DNA of 64,000 bases from Phenylobacterium montanum (GTDB taxonomy: Bacteria; Pseudomonadota; Alphaproteobacteria; Caulobacterales; Caulobacteraceae), in the NCBI RefSeq assembly GCF_018135625.1, contig NZ_CP073078.1, forward strand, positions 2,574,501 through 2,638,500, read 5' to 3'. Numbering within the stretch: the stretch's first letter is position 1; each line of letters begins with the position of its first letter. Below the pieces are notes generated by a model. It made no database searches, was not told the origin of the DNA, and saw only the letters and a program-made list of their open reading frames with translations. The translations under genes and the position numbers were made by a program. Of this stretch, positions 17,892 to 25,547 are shown piece after piece.

Positions 17892-19616
17892 GTGACCGAC
17901 GCATCGCCGCCGCCCGACGACGTCCCGGCCCTGCTGGCCGAGGCCCAGGCCCACCACGCCGCCATGCGGCTGGATGAGGCGGAGGCCGGCTATCGCCGTA
18001 TCCTCGCGCGCGAGCCGGACCACCCGTTGGCCCTCGGCCTTCTCGGCCTGATCCTGGTGGATCGCCCCGGGCAGGAGGCCGAGGCCCAGGCCGTACTGGA
18101 ACGCCACCTCGCCCGGCGCCCGAGCGACAGCGCCGGGCTCTACAGCCTGGGACGGCTCAAGGCTCGCCAAGGAGACGACGCCGGCGCCGCCGACCTGTTC
18201 CGCCGCGCCATGGCCCAGTCGCCCGGCCTCGCCCCGGCGCACAACGAGCTGGGCGTAGCGCTGAACGGGCTCGGGCGGCCGGACGAAGCCCTGGCGGCGC
18301 TGGACCAGGCGATCGCCACCGACCCGGCCTATGGCGCCGCCCACGCCAATCGCGGCGCGGTGCTGGCCGGGCTCGGCCGCTTCGGCGAGGCGACGGACGC
18401 CCAGCTCGAGGCCCTGCGCCTGGCGCCGGCGGAGCCCGTCGCCCTGCGGACCAGTCTGCTCAAGACCCTGACGCGCACCGCGGGCAAGGCCGGCCGCCTG
18501 GATGTGGCCGAGGCCGCGGCCAGGGCCGAGCACGCCGCCCACCCGCGCGATCCGGACATTGTCGAACTGCTGGCCGAGGTGCTGGAGGCCGAGGACCACG
18601 CCCGAGACGCCCTGGCCCTGCGCAACGACCATGCCCGTCAAACCGGCGCCCAGCCCGGCGGAGCGACTGATCCCGAGGCGCCCCGCATCCTGCTGCTGGG
18701 CGCCGTCGGCGGCGGCCACGTGCCTCTGCGCTATCTGCTCGATACGAGCCGCTTCGCCACCCTGGCGCTCGGCATGCTTTCGCACGGCCAGCCCGACGCG
18801 CCTCTCGGCGGGGTCGCCCTTGCGAGCCTGCAAGCGGTCGACGTGGTGTTCAACACCCTTGGCGACGCCGACCGCGACGCCGGCCAACTGGCGGCGGCGA
18901 AGCGGCTATGCGCGGCGATTGGCAAACCGGTGATCAATCCGCCCGCCGCCATCCTGAAGACCGCCCGCGATCAGGCCCCCCGCCTGTTCGCCAGGATCGA
19001 AGGCCTGGTCACGCCCGGTGTCCGCAGGGTCAGCCCGGCCGAGCTGGCGCACCTTTCGATCGAACGCCCGCTGCTGGCGCGACCAGCCGGAGACCACGGC
19101 GGCGAGAATCTGGTCCTGCTGCGGGGCGACGCCGATCGAGACGCCTATCTGGCCTCAGAGCCGCCCGACACGCTGATCCTCACGGATTTCCACGACTTCC
19201 GCTCGCCCGACGGGCTCTGGCGCAAGCACCGGATCATCTTCGTGGATCGCCGCCCCTATCCCTACCACCTGGCCATCGGGCGGGACTGGCTGGTGCACTA
19301 CTGGCGGGCCGAGATGGCCCGTTCGGCGGACAAGAAAGCCGAGGAGGAGCGGTTCCTGGACGACTGGCGCGCAGTGTTCGGCCCCCGCGCCGCCGCAGCG
19401 ACCGAGGAGATCGGCCGCCGCCTCAACCTCGACTATGCCGGCATGGATTGCGCCCTCCTGCCCTCGGGCGAACTCCTGCTGTTCGAGGCCAACGCCTGCA
19501 TCCTGCTGCATCTGGATGAACCCGAGGCCGCCTTCCCCTACAAGCATCGCCATGTGCCGCAGATTCGCGAGGCCTTCAGCCGCCTCGTGATCGACCGCGC
19601 CGCGGGGCGTGGCTGA
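17892..19616 (+). CDS. TPR protein with C-terminal ATP-grasp-like domain
   Basis: 574 aa from the GTG at 17892; an ATG 48 nt upstream reads through the divergent promoter region. The first ~260 residues are tetratricopeptide repeats (for example [66 protein letters not shown]). The remainder looks like a RimK/glutathione-synthetase type ATP-grasp fold: [61 protein letters not shown], and [24 protein letters not shown]. The usual ATP-binding Lys of the PVVVKP strand is replaced by Arg. It probably ligates or modifies a protein or peptide recruited by the TPRs, but the substrate is unknown. The next gene, cobQ, follows after 17 nt. Confidence 0.75.
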   Translation: MTDASPPPDDVPALLAEAQAHHAAMRLDEAEAGYRRILAREPDHPLALGLLGLILVDRPGQEAEAQAVLERHLARRPSDSAGLYSLGRLKARQGDDAGAADLFRRAMAQSPGLAPAHNELGVALNGLGRPDEALAALDQAIATDPAYGAAHANRGAVLAGLGRFGEATDAQLEALRLAPAEPVALRTSLLKTLTRTAGKAGRLDVAEAAARAEHAAHPRDPDIVELLAEVLEAEDHARDALALRNDHARQTGAQPGGATDPEAPRILLLGAVGGGHVPLRYLLDTSRFATLALGMLSHGQPDAPLGGVALASLQAVDVVFNTLGDADRDAGQLAAAKRLCAAIGKPVINPPAAILKTARDQAPRLFARIEGLVTPGVRRVSPAELAHLSIERPLLARPAGDHGGENLVLLRGDADRDAYLASEPPDTLILTDFHDFRSPDGLWRKHRIIFVDRRPYPYHLAIGRDWLVHYWRAEMARSADKKAEEERFLDDWRAVFGPRAAAATEEIGRRLNLDYAGMDCALLPSGELLLFEANACILLHLDEPEAAFPYKHRHVPQIREAFSRLVIDRAAGRG

Positions 19617-19633
19617 ACAGGGAGGAACGGGCC

Positions 19634-21100
19634 TTGGCGGCCTTGATGATCCAGGGCTGCGGCTCGGACGTGGGCAAGTCGGTGCTGGTCGCGGGCCTCT
19701 GCCGCCTGTTCGCCAACCGCGGCCTGAAGGTGCGCCCGTTCAAGCCGCAGAACATGTCCAACAACGCCGCCGTGACCGCGGGCGGCGGCGAGATCGGCCG
19801 CGCCCAGGCCCTGCAGGCCATAGCCTGCCGCACACCGGCGACCACACGGATGAACCCGGTGCTCTTGAAGCCCCAGAGCGATGTCGGCGCCCAGCTGGTG
19901 GTGCTTGGCCGCATGCAGGGGACCTGGCGCGCCGCCGACTTCCAACGCCGCAAGCCGGAGTTGCTGGGTACCATCGTCGAAAGCTTCCGCGGCCTGGAGA
20001 CCGAGGCCGACCTGGTGCTGGTCGAGGGCGCCGGCAGCCCCGCGGAGACCAATCTGCGCGCCGGCGACATCGCCAATATGGGTTTCGCCCGCGCAGCCAA
20101 TGTGCCCGTGGCCCTGGTCGGCGACATCGACCGAGGCCATGTGATCGCGGCCCTGGTGGGCGCCCATGCGGTGCTGGACGAAGCCGACCGGGCGCTGATC
20201 AAGGGTTTCCTGATCAACAAGTTCCGCGGCGATGCGGCCCTGTTCGACGACGGCCGGGCCGAAATCGTGCGCCGCACAGGGTGGCGCGACCTGGGCATGG
20301 CCCCCTGGCTGTCGGCGGCGCGCAGCCTGCCGGCGGAGGATGCGGTGGTGCTGGACCGCACGGCGGGCGGGCGGCGCGCCAAGGTGCGGATCGTGGTTCC
20401 CATGCTCCCGCGCATCGCCAATTTCGACGATTTCGATCCCCTGCGCACGGAGCCCGAGGTCGAGTTCGCCTTCGTCCCGCCCGGGACCGCCCTGCCCGGC
20501 GACGCCGACCTGGTCATCCTGCCCGGGACCAAGGCGACCCTGGCCGACCTCGCCTTCCTACGCGCCCAGGGCTGGGACATCGACCTTGCGGCCCACGTCC
20601 GCCGGGGCGGGCGGGTGCTGGGGGTATGCGGCGGATACCAGATGCTGGGAAAGCGGATCACCGATCCGGAGGGCGTCGAAGGCCAACCCGGAGAGGCTGC
20701 GGGGCTAGGACTACTGGACGTGGAGACAGTGCTCACCGGCGACAAGATCACCCGCCCGGTCACTGGAACCCTCGCCGCCGCCGGCGCTCCCTTCGCCGGC
20801 TACGAGATCCACATCGGCCGCACATTCGGCGCCGACACGGCCCGCCCATTTGCTCACCTGGCCGACGGCGCGCCGGACGGGGCGACCTCGAAGGACGGCC
20901 GTATCGCCGGCCTCTACGTCCACGGCCTGTTCGACCGGCCCGAGGCGCGCGGGGCGATCCTGGCGACCCTCGGCGCAGCCTCCAACGGCCAGGATCAGGC
21001 GCAGGCCGTGGACAGCGCCCTCGACGAGCTGGCGAATGCACTGGAGATGGCGTTCGACATCCCAGCGCTCAGCGAGATCGCGGGGCTGGGCCGGGGATAG
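19634..21100 (+). CDS. cobQ: Cobyric acid synthase CobQ
   Basis: 488 aa. It catalyses amidation of four carboxylates of adenosylcobyrinic acid a,c-diamide in cobalamin synthesis. The N-terminal P-loop domain is clear (GCGSDVGKS at 8-16; [28 protein letters not shown]). The C-terminal glutamine amidotransferase domain has catalytic C332 in VCGGYQMLG and H430 in YVHGLFD. I chose the TTG at 19634 because GGGAGG lies 8 nt before it; an ATG at 19646 would cut the conserved N-terminus. No other cob genes are in the window, and it is 17 nt downstream of the TPR/ATP-grasp gene, which may just be read-through. Confidence 0.95.
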   Translation: MAALMIQGCGSDVGKSVLVAGLCRLFANRGLKVRPFKPQNMSNNAAVTAGGGEIGRAQALQAIACRTPATTRMNPVLLKPQSDVGAQLVVLGRMQGTWRAADFQRRKPELLGTIVESFRGLETEADLVLVEGAGSPAETNLRAGDIANMGFARAANVPVALVGDIDRGHVIAALVGAHAVLDEADRALIKGFLINKFRGDAALFDDGRAEIVRRTGWRDLGMAPWLSAARSLPAEDAVVLDRTAGGRRAKVRIVVPMLPRIANFDDFDPLRTEPEVEFAFVPPGTALPGDADLVILPGTKATLADLAFLRAQGWDIDLAAHVRRGGRVLGVCGGYQMLGKRITDPEGVEGQPGEAAGLGLLDVETVLTGDKITRPVTGTLAAAGAPFAGYEIHIGRTFGADTARPFAHLADGAPDGATSKDGRIAGLYVHGLFDRPEARGAILATLGAASNGQDQAQAVDSALDELANALEMAFDIPALSEIAGLGRG

Positions 21101-21147
21101 CGGAATTCTGGGGTGAGCCGGGATTGGCCTGAGCCGCCGCCAAAGCC

Positions 21148-21270
21148 CGCTCATCCCGGCGAATGCCGGGACCCAGATCACAAAGCTCCGAGCGCCGGAT
21201 ATTTCGTCACGACCGCCGACCGAAAGCCCGCGCCATAGGATCTGGGTCCCGGCATTCGCCGGGATGAGCG
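21148..21270. repeat. REP-pair (BIME-like) element, copy 1
   Basis: Two 32-bp arms (21148-21179 and 21239-21270) are perfect inverted repeats around a 59-nt centre. Each arm contains its own hairpin, CCCGGC-GAAT-GCCGGG. It lies between the convergent ends of cobQ and an aldo-keto reductase gene, where it can act as a bidirectional terminator. Nearly the same element recurs at 41090-41212. Confidence 0.9.
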
Positions 21271-21333
21271 GTTGATATCTCAGATCATCCTGAATTCAGC
21301 AGGCTCCGTATCCCGCCCCCGGCCCTGCGTCCG

Positions 21334-22212
21334 CTACTCGACCCGGCTGCGCCCGATGGCGTCCAGGCGCGCCAGCACGCCTTCCGACAGGACCAACTCC
21401 GCCGCGGCGAGGTTCTCGCGCAGGTGGGCCAGGGACGAGGTGCCGGGGATCAGCAGGATGTTGGGCGAGCGGTGCAGCAGCCAGGCCAGCGCCACCTGCA
21501 TCGGCGTCGCGCCGAGTTCGGCGGCGACCTCGGCCAGGGCGGAGGACTGGATCGGCGAAAACCCGCCGAGCGGGAAGAACGGCACATAGGCTATGCCCTG
21601 GGCCGCCAGGTGGTCGACCAGATCGTCGTCGCCGCGCTGCACCAGGTTGTACAGGTTCTGCACGCAGGCCACCGGCGCGATCGCCTGGGCCTCGGCGACC
21701 TGGGCGGCGGTGACGTTGCTGAGGCCGAGGTGGCGGATCAGCCCCTTCTGCTGCAGGGCGGCCAGGGCCTCGAAGCGGCGCCCGATCGAGCCCTCGCTGG
21801 GGCCATGGACCTGGCCGGTGATGCGCAGATTGACCACGTCCATCGCCTCGACGCCCAGGCGGGCCAGGTTGTCGTGCACCCCCCGGACCAGCTGATCGGG
21901 CTCCTGGGCCGGGTTCCACGACCCGTCAGGTCCACGCACCGCGCCGACCTTGGTCACCAGCATCAGGTCCTCAGGGTAGGGATGCAGGGCCTCGCGGATG
22001 ATCTCGTTGACCACATGGGGGCCGTAGAAGTCGCTGGTGTCGATGTGATCGACCCCGGCCGCCACCGCCTCGCGCAGCACGGCGATAGCCTGACCGCGGT
22101 CCCTGGGCGGCCCGAACACGCCGGGCCCAGCCAGCTGCATAGCCCCGTAGCCCATGCGTTTGACGCTGCGATCCCCCAGGGCGAAGACGCCCGCGGCGGC
22201 GATGTCGGTCAT
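21334..22212 (-). CDS. Aldo/keto reductase
   Basis: 292 aa, a full-length AKR. The TIM-barrel family motifs are present: the active-site Asp and Tyr in HIDTSDFYGP, the catalytic Lys in LVTKVGAVRG, and the cofactor-binding C-terminus LLIPGTSSLAHLRENLAA. GGAGAA before the ATG supports the start. It is a cytosolic NAD(P)H-dependent reductase of carbonyl compounds; the substrate cannot be inferred. Both flanks carry REP-like elements, so it is probably transcribed alone. Confidence 0.93.
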   Translation of the reverse strand: MTDIAAAGVFALGDRSVKRMGYGAMQLAGPGVFGPPRDRGQAIAVLREAVAAGVDHIDTSDFYGPHVVNEIIREALHPYPEDLMLVTKVGAVRGPDGSWNPAQEPDQLVRGVHDNLARLGVEAMDVVNLRITGQVHGPSEGSIGRRFEALAALQQKGLIRHLGLSNVTAAQVAEAQAIAPVACVQNLYNLVQRGDDDLVDHLAAQGIAYVPFFPLGGFSPIQSSALAEVAAELGATPMQVALAWLLHRSPNILLIPGTSSLAHLRENLAAAELVLSEGVLARLDAIGRSRVE

Positions 22213-22305
22213 GGGCGGTTCTCCTGGCGGTGGTGTCGTGCAGATAGGGCGCTCAGCACGCCCGCAAAAGGCGGGACCTATTCAAGGCAAGAGCGCGCCC
22301 CTCCA

Positions 22306-22395
22306 CCGCTCATCCCCGCGCAGGCGGGGACCCAGGGGCCAACGCGCTGAAATCTGTGGATAAATCTGGAGCCCCGCCTTCGCGGGGATGAGCGG
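22306..22395. repeat. REP-pair-like element, diverged copy
   Basis: CCGCTCATCCCCGCG (22306-22320) and its exact complement (22381-22395) form the outer arms. Each side also folds into a CCCCGC/GCGGGG mini-hairpin. It shares the CTCATCCC head with the two elements at 21.1 and 41.1 kb but has a different stem. It lies between two minus-strand genes. Confidence 0.75.
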
Positions 22396-22419
22396 AAATT
22401 TGCTAGGCCATGCCTACAA

Positions 22420-22938
22420 TCAGCTGCCAGGCCCGACTCTAATTCGATGATCATCCGGCGCGCGAACACGAATAAGACCGCTGAACCCAGCAGCCGATCC
22501 AGTCGAGTTCGCCTTCATGTGCGATCCCGAAACAGGCAGCATCAAGGTATCGCCGTCACAAGTGGCACTTCCAAACTGAAGATGGAGATGCTTCTGGCCC
22601 GGCCATCGCGCCCGGATGGCGAGATCAACCAACGGCACAAGGTCAATTGCACTGTTCCGGTCGGTGAATAGCACCTGGGCTTGATCCTCGATCACGCCAC
22701 TACCGTGAACCAATAGCTTGTCGAGACAACTCGCCGTCGCCCACCCGTGGCAAACGTCATTCATTTTCAACACCGGTTGCGCGCCAGCTACGCCAGCCCG
22801 AATTTCCGAGCACTGCCCTCCGCGCTCTCGCTCGATCATGAGGGTGGTCGCGACGGTCGGCTTCTCCAGGGGCTCGGCAAACGTTGGCGCGGAGACTCCA
22901 AGAAGCCCGGTGACGAGAATCAGAGACAAAGATCCCAT
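22420..22938 (-). CDS. Secreted hypothetical protein
   Basis: 172 aa with a plausible signal peptide (MGSLSLILVTGLLGVSAPTFA, cleavage before EPLEK). The mature part contains four cysteines (GQCSEI, DVCHGW, ASCLDK, ATCDGD) that could form two disulfides, as expected for a periplasmic protein. I do not recognise a family. Codon and base composition are visibly less GC-rich than the neighbours, which hints at a recently acquired or fast-evolving gene. It is encoded between a REP-like element and purU, all on one strand, without evidence for an operon. Confidence 0.6.
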   Translation of the reverse strand: MGSLSLILVTGLLGVSAPTFAEPLEKPTVATTLMIERERGGQCSEIRAGVAGAQPVLKMNDVCHGWATASCLDKLLVHGSGVIEDQAQVLFTDRNSAIDLVPLVDLAIRARWPGQKHLHLQFGSATCDGDTLMLPVSGSHMKANSTGSAAGFSGLIRVRAPDDHRIRVGPGS

Positions 22939-22995
22939 GGGAGACCTTTGTGGCTACGTGCAAAGGTCTGCAACAGCTAGCCGCTGCTTCACTCC

Positions 22996-23874
22996 CTACG
23001 CAAACACCACCGTCTTGTGCCCATTGACAATCACCCGGTGCTCCACGTGCCAGGTGACCGCGCGCGCCAGGACCGAGCATTCCACGTCCCGCCCGATCGC
23101 CACCAGATCGTCCGGGGTCTGGCGATGATCCACCCGCTGGGCGCCCTGTTCGATGATCGGGCCTTCGTCGAGGTCGGTGGTGACGTAGTGGGCGGTGGCG
23201 CCGATCAGCTTCACGCCGCGGTCCCAGGCCTGGTGATAGGGCTTGGCGCCCTTGAAGCTGGGCAGGAACGAGTGGTGGATGTTGATGCAGCGGCCGGACA
23301 GCTGGGCGCAGAGGTCCGGCGAGAGGATCTGCATGTAGCGGGCCAGCACCACGAGGTCGGCCCTCAGTTCCTCGACCAGGCCAAGGAACTGCGCCTCCTG
23401 CGCCGCCTTGGTGTCCTTGGTGATCGGCAGGTGGAAATAGGGCACGCCATTCCACTCGACGAACGAGCGCATGTCGTCGTGGTTGGACATCACGCCGACG
23501 ATCTCGACCGGCAGAAGGCCGCTCTTCCAGCGGTGCATCAGGTCGTAGAGGCAGTGGCCGAACTTGGAGACGGCCAGCAGCACCCGCGGCTTGATCGAGG
23601 CGTCGTGGAACGCCCATTCCATGTGGAAGCGATCGGCGATGATCTCGAAGCCCTGGCGCAGCTTGTCCAGCGAGGGCATGCCCGGCCCGTCGGCGCGGAA
23701 CACCGTGCGCATGTAGAACATGTCCTCGATGGAGTCGTTGAAGTGGTTCGACTCCAGGATCGAGGCGTCGTTGTCGGCCAGGTATCCGGACACCGCCGCG
23801 ACCACGCCCTTGCGATCCGGGCACTTGAGAATGAGGATGTAGGGGCTCGCGGCCGCCGCCTTGGTCTTCGCCAT
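22996..23874 (-). CDS. purU: Formyltetrahydrofolate deformylase PurU
   Basis: 292 aa. It hydrolyses 10-formyl-THF to formate and THF. An N-terminal ACT domain (YILILKCPDRKGVVAAVSGYLADNDASILESN) is followed by a formyl-transferase-like domain with the catalytic Asn/His in INIHHSFLPSFKG (N198, H200) and Asp in VTTDLDEGPI (D236). It is transcribed away from soxBDAG with a 159-nt shared upstream region. PurU is commonly associated with sarcosine oxidase because sarcosine demethylation loads THF with one-carbon units that must be recycled. This context supports a catabolic rather than purine-synthesis role. Confidence 0.95.
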   Translation of the reverse strand: MAKTKAAAASPYILILKCPDRKGVVAAVSGYLADNDASILESNHFNDSIEDMFYMRTVFRADGPGMPSLDKLRQGFEIIADRFHMEWAFHDASIKPRVLLAVSKFGHCLYDLMHRWKSGLLPVEIVGVMSNHDDMRSFVEWNGVPYFHLPITKDTKAAQEAQFLGLVEELRADLVVLARYMQILSPDLCAQLSGRCINIHHSFLPSFKGAKPYHQAWDRGVKLIGATAHYVTTDLDEGPIIEQGAQRVDHRQTPDDLVAIGRDVECSVLARAVTWHVEHRVIVNGHKTVVFA

Positions 23875-23939
23875 TCGCTTCTATCGTTCCCCGACTACAT
23901 GCCGCCCTCAGAGGGCGATGTAGGGCCGTCCGAAGGCGA

Positions 23940-23970
23940 ATCTAATTTTCGCAGGCCATGATCTAATTTT
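23940..23970 (+). promoter_or_regulatory. Tandem 10-bp direct repeats between purU and soxB
   Basis: ATCTAATTTT occurs at 23940-23949 and again at 23961-23970, exactly 21 bp apart (two helical turns), in the divergent region that serves both purU and the sox operon. The repeat is AT-rich in a GC-rich background. It could bind a dimeric activator of sarcosine catabolism; the regulator is not in the window. Confidence 0.4.
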
Positions 23971-24033
23971 ACCGCTGGCCGCACGGTATCTGTGGCCCAT
24001 CCTGGCGGCCTCGGCGAGGACAGAACCGACAAA

Positions 24034-25290
24034 ATGAAGCGCTATTCCGCCCTCGGGCTCCTCAGGGGCGGGTTCGACGGCCACAAGTCCTGGGAGCGGG
24101 CCTGGCGCGCGCCGGAGCCCAAGGCCCGCTACGACGTGGTTGTCATCGGCGGCGGCGGCCATGGCCTGGCCACCGCCTACTACCTCGCCAGCCGTCACGG
24201 CGTGCGCAACGTGGCGGTGCTGGAGAAGGGCTGGATCGGCGGCGGCAACACCGGGCGCAACACCACCATCGTCCGCTCGAACTACCGCCTGCCGGAGATG
24301 CAGGATCTCCTGGAATTCTCGCTGAAGCTCTGGGAGGGGCTTAGCCAGGAGCTGAACTACAACCTGATGTTCAGTCAGCGCGGGGCGGTGTTCCTGGGCC
24401 ATTCCGACAGCGACATGACCCTGCTGGCCCAGCGCGGCGACGCCCTGCGGTGCAATGGCATAGATGCGGAAATTCTTACCCGCGAGCAGGTGCGCCGGCT
24501 CTGCCCCCTGCTCGATTTCTCGCCCGCCGCCCGCTACCCGGTGGTGGGCGGCCTGATCCAGAAGCGCGGCGGCACGGCGCGGCACGACGCGGTGGCCTGG
24601 GGCTACGCGCGCGCTGCGGACGCCCTGGGCGTCGACATCATCCAGAACTGCGAGGTCACCGGCATCGAGGTGGAGGGCGGCAAGGCCGTGGGCGTGCAGA
24701 CCAGCCGCGGCCGTATCGCCGCGGGCCGCATCGGGATCTGCGTCGCCGGCAACTCCAGCCATGTGGCGGGGTTGGCGGGCCTGAGGCTGCCGATCGAATC
24801 CCACATGCTGCAGGCCTTCGTCTCCGAGCCGGTCAAGCCGATGATCGACACGGTGATCATGTCCCAGTCGGTGCACTGCTACATCAGCCAGTCGGACAAG
24901 GGCGAGATCGTGCTGGGCGGCGACCCGGAGCTCTATCCCAGCTATTCCCAGCGCGGCATCCCGATCCGCATCGAGGAGGTGGCCGGCCAGGCCATCGGCC
25001 TGATCCCCGCCCTCTCGCGCCTGAGAATGCTGCGCTGCTGGAGCGGGGTCACCGACATGAGCTTCGACGGCGCCCCGATCATCGGCCCGACCCCGGTGGA
25101 AAACCTCTATCTCAACGGCGGCTGGTGCTATGGCGGCTTCAAGGCCACCCCAGGCTCCGGCCGGCTCTACGCCCACCTGCTGGCCACCGGCGAGCCTCAC
25201 CCGATCACGGCGCCCTTCCAGCTCGACCGGTTCGAGCGCGGGGCCATGGTCGACGAGGCCGCCTCTGGCCCATTGCCGCAGTCCCGCTGA
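24034..25290 (+). CDS. soxB: Sarcosine oxidase beta subunit SoxB
   Basis: 418 aa from ATG 24034, the start that gives the conserved MKRYSALGLLRGGF. The FAD-binding Rossmann motif is VVVIGGGGHGLATAYYLA (glycines 39-44). The segment GGTARHDAVAWGYARA includes H184, which by position matches the histidine carrying covalent FMN in known SoxB. The C-terminus LNGGWCYGGFKATPGSG is typical of DAO-fold amine oxidases. As part of the heterotetramer it holds the sarcosine-oxidising site and yields glycine, H2O2 and a one-carbon unit. It is the first gene of soxBDAG. Its stop overlaps the soxD start (TGATG). Confidence 0.96.
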   Translation: MKRYSALGLLRGGFDGHKSWERAWRAPEPKARYDVVVIGGGGHGLATAYYLASRHGVRNVAVLEKGWIGGGNTGRNTTIVRSNYRLPEMQDLLEFSLKLWEGLSQELNYNLMFSQRGAVFLGHSDSDMTLLAQRGDALRCNGIDAEILTREQVRRLCPLLDFSPAARYPVVGGLIQKRGGTARHDAVAWGYARAADALGVDIIQNCEVTGIEVEGGKAVGVQTSRGRIAAGRIGICVAGNSSHVAGLAGLRLPIESHMLQAFVSEPVKPMIDTVIMSQSVHCYISQSDKGEIVLGGDPELYPSYSQRGIPIRIEEVAGQAIGLIPALSRLRMLRCWSGVTDMSFDGAPIIGPTPVENLYLNGGWCYGGFKATPGSGRLYAHLLATGEPHPITAPFQLDRFERGAMVDEAASGPLPQSR

Positions 25291-25547
25291 TGTTCCTGAT
25301 CACCTGCCCCCATTGCGGCCCCCGGTCCCAGGCCGAATTCGCCTATGAGCGCGCCGAGGAGGCTGTGGTTCGGCCGACCGACAGCCTGGAAGCGACCACC
25401 GCCGCCCTCTACACCCGCGCCAACCCGCGCGACTTCGAATGGGAGCTGTGGCGCCACGCCTATGGCTGCCGCGCCTGGATACGGATGCGCCGCCATCGGG
25501 TGACGCATGAGATCGCCGAGGTAGAACGGGTCGGGGCCGGCGCATGA
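25290..25547 (+). CDS. soxD: Sarcosine oxidase delta subunit SoxD
   Basis: 85 aa, the usual size. It has the zinc-binding cysteines of the family in ITCPHCGPRSQAEF and a later Cys/His set in RHAYGCRAW. The segment LYTRANPRDFEWELWRH is diagnostic. The small subunit stabilises the alpha-beta interface of heterotetrameric sarcosine oxidase. It overlaps soxB upstream by one base and soxA downstream by 4 nt (ATGA), so translation is coupled through the operon. Confidence 0.95.
   Translation: MFLITCPHCGPRSQAEFAYERAEEAVVRPTDSLEATTAALYTRANPRDFEWELWRHAYGCRAWIRMRRHRVTHEIAEVERVGAGA

Noticed and set aside
16026-18887. A 953-codon minus-strand open frame
   Set aside because: It overlaps the SulP gene in another frame and the TPR gene in antisense; composition is low-complexity Arg/Gly/Pro.
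19634-21100. Cobalamin riboswitch upstream of cobQ
   Set aside because: Only 17 nt separate cobQ from the preceding gene, which leaves no room for one.
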